Source: Bryobacteraceae bacterium
Lineage (GTDB): Bacteria; Acidobacteriota; Terriglobia; Bryobacterales; Bryobacteraceae
DNA length: 22,412 nucleotides
Direction of reading: 5' to 3'
Assembly (NCBI GenBank): GCA_030039005.1
Contig: JASHQT010000454.1
Location: forward strand, 1 to 22,412
Program-made: the position numbers and the translations under genes
Shown here: one piece after another, positions 19,964-22,412 of the stretch
Layout: every line of letters begins with the position of its first letter
Numbering within the stretch: position 1 is the first letter of the stretch
Notes under the pieces: generated by a model
Database searches by the model: none
What the model saw: the letters and a program-made list of their open reading frames with translations, nothing else
Told to the model about the DNA's origin: nothing

Positions 19964-21681
19964 CAGGCGCACTGATGAATCATCTGTGGCAATCCACTTT
20001 GTTCGCCGGCCTGGCCGCTGCGTTGACGCTCGCCTTCCGCGCGCATCGCGCGCAAGTGCGTTACTGGCTATGGTTGAGCGCATCCGTCAAGTTCTTACTT
20101 CCATTCGTGCTGCTGACGATGATCGGCCGGAACGTCCAGTGGACGCCCGCGGCGCCACGGATTACACCGCCTTCTGTTTCGCGCGCCGTCACGCAAGCGG
20201 TGACTCAAATGAACGAGCCGTTTATCGGCACGACCGAAAGGCGCCCACAACCTGGCCCGCTCGATTGGGCGCCCCTTGCTTTGTTTGGCGTCTGGGCTTG
20301 CGGATTCGCCGCGATTGCGCTGGTCCGATTGCGGGCCTGGCGGCGTGTGCGAGCCGTGGTCCGTGCTAGCGCGCCCATGGACCTTGCGGCGGGTATGGTT
20401 GTTCGATCGGCTGCCGGACTTCTTGAGCCCGGCGTGGTGGGACTCATTCGACCGATCCTGTTGCTGCCCGCCGATATCATGGAACGCCTAAGCCCATCTC
20501 AACTCCAGGCTGTTCTCGCGCACGAACTGTGTCACGTTCGCCGGCGCGACAACCTGACGGCAGCGATTCACATGCTGGTGGAGGCGGTCTTCTGGTTTCA
20601 TCCGTTGATCTGGTGGATCGGCGCACGGCTGGTGGAAGAGCGCGAGCGCGCCTGCGACGAAGAGGTTCTGCGGCTGGGCAACGCGTCGCAAGAGTACGCC
20701 GAAGCCATCCTCCGCGTTTGTAAGAGCTATCTGGAAGCACCGCTCCAGTGCGTAACCGGCGTGACCGGATCGGACCTGCGGAAACGAATCATCGCGATCC
20801 TGTCAGGCTGCGTCGCAATGGAATTGAGCGTGGCCAAGAAAATCGCGCTGGCCGGCGCCGCGATCGTCGTTCTGGCGACGCCCGTACTGATCGGAACGAT
20901 GGGCAGAGCATTCAGCGCGCCCCTCCCGAAGAAACCTTCTGGCGGCGCTGCACAGGCTGCTCAGCGCGCCACTCCCACGCAACCTCAACCTGCCTACATC
21001 AGCGCCCTGGGAAGCGTCGTCGCCGAAAGTGTCGCCGTCAGGCCCAGGATCGCCGGGCAATTGCTCGGGGTGAACTTCAAGGAGGGGGATCGCGTGCGGG
21101 CCGGCCAGTTATTGGCCACCATCGACGGGCGCCGCTTCCAAATCGAACTGGAGCGCGCCGAAGCTCAACTGAGCCAGGACCAGGCCATGTTGGCCGAAGC
21201 GGTGCGCGAGTCGGGCGCCGCTCCCAATAGACAGGACCGGATCGATGAACTCGAGGCGGCCGTCAAACGCGATCAGATCAATACTCAGGAGGCTGGCCTC
21301 CAGATGTCGTACACGCAAGTGCTCGCGCCGATGGCGGGTGTTGCGGGGCTGCGTTCGGTCGCGCCCGGCAACATGGTCGATCCCGGCACGACGTTGCTCT
21401 CGATTAACCAGCTTCAGCCCATTAGCGTCTTGTTCAGTGTGTATGAGGACCAGCTAGCGCGGGTGCTGCTCGTATGGCAGACCTACGGCTACAACTTGCC
21501 GGTGGAAGCCTGGAACCGCGACCTCACGAAAAGGTTGGCAACCGGCCGCCTAGCCGCGGTAGACAATCAGGCCAACCAAGCGGAAGGCTCCGTGAAGCTG
21601 AAGGCCGTGTTCGATAACAAAGATGGAGCGCTATTCCCCAACCAGTTCGTGAATGTGCGGCTGTTCTTGAGTCCGCGCTAG
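19960..21681 (+). CDS. M56 (BlaR1-like) membrane metallopeptidase fused to an MdtA-like adaptor domain
   Basis: The 573-residue protein has an N-terminal M56 half (1-315) with several membrane spans (about 14-26, 35-55, 103-124 and 290-310). Its zinc site is HELCH (188-192), followed by WFHPLIWWIGARLVEERERA. After a Pro/Ala-rich linker (about 316-346), the C-terminal half is an RND adaptor of MdtA type: FKEGDRVRAGQLLATIDGR, AQLSQDQAMLAEA, VAPGNMVDPGTTLLSI, and the signature VFDNKDGALFPNQFVNVRL. Its coiled-coil hairpin is shorter than in free-standing MdtA. BlaR1 uses a penicillin-binding sensor here, so the adaptor domain may be the sensor or may couple sensing to efflux. It is translationally coupled to the repressor gene. 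Stop is TAG, 2 bp from the convergent GNAT gene. Confidence 0.88.
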   Translation: MTGALMNHLWQSTLFAGLAAALTLAFRAHRAQVRYWLWLSASVKFLLPFVLLTMIGRNVQWTPAAPRITPPSVSRAVTQAVTQMNEPFIGTTERRPQPGPLDWAPLALFGVWACGFAAIALVRLRAWRRVRAVVRASAPMDLAAGMVVRSAAGLLEPGVVGLIRPILLLPADIMERLSPSQLQAVLAHELCHVRRRDNLTAAIHMLVEAVFWFHPLIWWIGARLVEERERACDEEVLRLGNASQEYAEAILRVCKSYLEAPLQCVTGVTGSDLRKRIIAILSGCVAMELSVAKKIALAGAAIVVLATPVLIGTMGRAFSAPLPKKPSGGAAQAAQRATPTQPQPAYISALGSVVAESVAVRPRIAGQLLGVNFKEGDRVRAGQLLATIDGRRFQIELERAEAQLSQDQAMLAEAVRESGAAPNRQDRIDELEAAVKRDQINTQEAGLQMSYTQVLAPMAGVAGLRSVAPGNMVDPGTTLLSINQLQPISVLFSVYEDQLARVLLVWQTYGYNLPVEAWNRDLTKRLATGRLAAVDNQANQAEGSVKLKAVFDNKDGALFPNQFVNVRLFLSPR

Positions 21682-21683
21682 TA

Positions 21684-22412
21684 TCAATACGTAACCGACG
21701 GCAGGAACACGCCCTTGGGCTCGTTGTACAGCCCCATCGACATCAGCGTCATCGGCTGCACCACGCGCAGGCCGTGCGCCAGGCACCAGCGGAACAGCTC
21801 GCCGTTGCGCGACGGCATCAAGAAACCGGGGCCTCCGAAACCGTCGGCCGCCGCAAGCAGCGCCTGCAGGTCCGCATTGGTCTCCGCCAGCGCGTGGCCG
21901 AAGAACGCAAGCGAGCCGGCATAGCCGGTGATACGCCCGCCGTGCTCCACCACCGTCGCAGTGCCTTGTGCGATGGCATCGGCCAGTTCTCCGCCACGAT
22001 GATGCCCATGCACGCGCAGGGCGACCTGGTTGCACGCTTCCAGGTCCGCCATTCCGGCCTTGCGAACCGTGTATCCCTCGAAAGTCTTCTTGATCGCCGG
22101 CCCCTGCATCACCGAAAGCGGCTCGCGCACGTCGAATCCAAGCGATGTGTAGAGCGAAAGCGAGCGGTTGTGGAACGCGGCCTGCACCAGCCGCACTCCC
22201 GCTACGTTGCGCTCGCGCGAGCGGTCCAGCACGGCCTGCATCAGCTTGCGTCCGACGCCGCGATTCTGCGACTTCGGGCTGATGGTGATCGGTCCAATGC
22301 CGGCGATCCCGTCGCGTTCGTCCAGGCAGTTGCTGCCGGCGATCGCGCCGTCCACTTCGGCCACCACGCAGTAGAATCCGGGATGCGAGAACATTTGCGT
22401 CAGCGCCCGGAC
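21684..22412 (-). CDS. GNAT-family N-acetyltransferase (5' end beyond the window)
   Basis: The frame is open to the window edge, so the true start is outside; an ATG at 22394 is internal to the domain. The visible 242 residues contain the GNAT core VVAEVDGAIAGSNCLDER, the acetyl-CoA loop QNRGVGRKLM, and FHNRSLSLYTSLGF. A second, degenerate GNAT-like half (EGYTVRKAGMADLEACNQVA to the end) follows, so this is probably a two-domain acetyltransferase. The substrate is unknown. It converges on the M56 fusion gene with a 2-bp gap and no room for a terminator. Confidence 0.85.
   Translation of the reverse strand, partial: VRALTQMFSHPGFYCVVAEVDGAIAGSNCLDERDGIAGIGPITISPKSQNRGVGRKLMQAVLDRSRERNVAGVRLVQAAFHNRSLSLYTSLGFDVREPLSVMQGPAIKKTFEGYTVRKAGMADLEACNQVALRVHGHHRGGELADAIAQGTATVVEHGGRITGYAGSLAFFGHALAETNADLQALLAAADGFGGPGFLMPSRNGELFRWCLAHGLRVVQPMTLMSMGLYNEPKGVFLPSVTY

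Overview
The window looks like a GC-rich soil acidobacterium, most likely of the Solibacter/Bryobacter type. This is an inference from gene content, not from a marker gene. The evidence is an X6-type ECF sigma factor coupled to a Ser/Thr kinase with TPR repeats, a second kinase with a TolB-like domain and TPRs, a BlaI/M56 pair, a secreted peptidase-MA/TPR protein, and an RND pump in permease-then-adaptor order.

Layout. 1-2835: tail of an unknown gene, a secreted metallopeptidase-like TPR protein, and a convergent YihY-type membrane protein. 2836-6843: no clear gene to 3176, then on the minus strand an ECF sigma factor, its translationally coupled kinase and a small exported protein. 6844-7052: non-coding DNA with a structured repeat. 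7053-12358: a 5.3 kb, less GC-rich element. It is bounded by 22-bp imperfect inverted repeats (20/22) and by a 12-bp direct repeat that reads as a target-site duplication. 12371-15021: a kinase-TolB-TPR gene, then non-coding DNA carrying diverged copies of sequences from both sides of the element. 15022-19480: an RND permease and membrane-fusion protein. 19528-21681: a BlaI operator, a BlaI/MecI-type repressor, and an M56 (BlaR1-like) protein fused to an MdtA-like adaptor. 21684-22412: a GNAT acetyltransferase cut by the window edge.

The element is the most interesting part. It carries a small GGRPRK-tailed protein, two paralogous NucS-like nucleases with different N-terminal domains, an unrecognised protein, a class II (Leu-like) tRNA with a CUA anticodon, a one-ORF IS1-type transposase, a 53-residue membrane protein missed by length cut-offs, a small exported protein, and a solitary proteasome-beta-like Ntn hydrolase. 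The tRNA would read UAG and has a G3-U70 acceptor pair with A73, the classical alanine identity signal, on a leucine-like body. The element sits about 50 bp upstream of the kinase start and may have separated that gene from its promoter.

How the genes work together: the minus-strand sigma/kinase pair forms one signalling unit with coupled expression. The BlaI/M56 pair looks self-regulated through a palindrome inside its promoter. Because the M56 sensor is fused to an efflux adaptor and lies beside an RND pump, it may sense envelope or drug stress and influence efflux. The element's joint role is unknown; nucleases, a protease-like enzyme and a recoding tRNA on one mobile unit suggest an accessory conflict or maintenance function.
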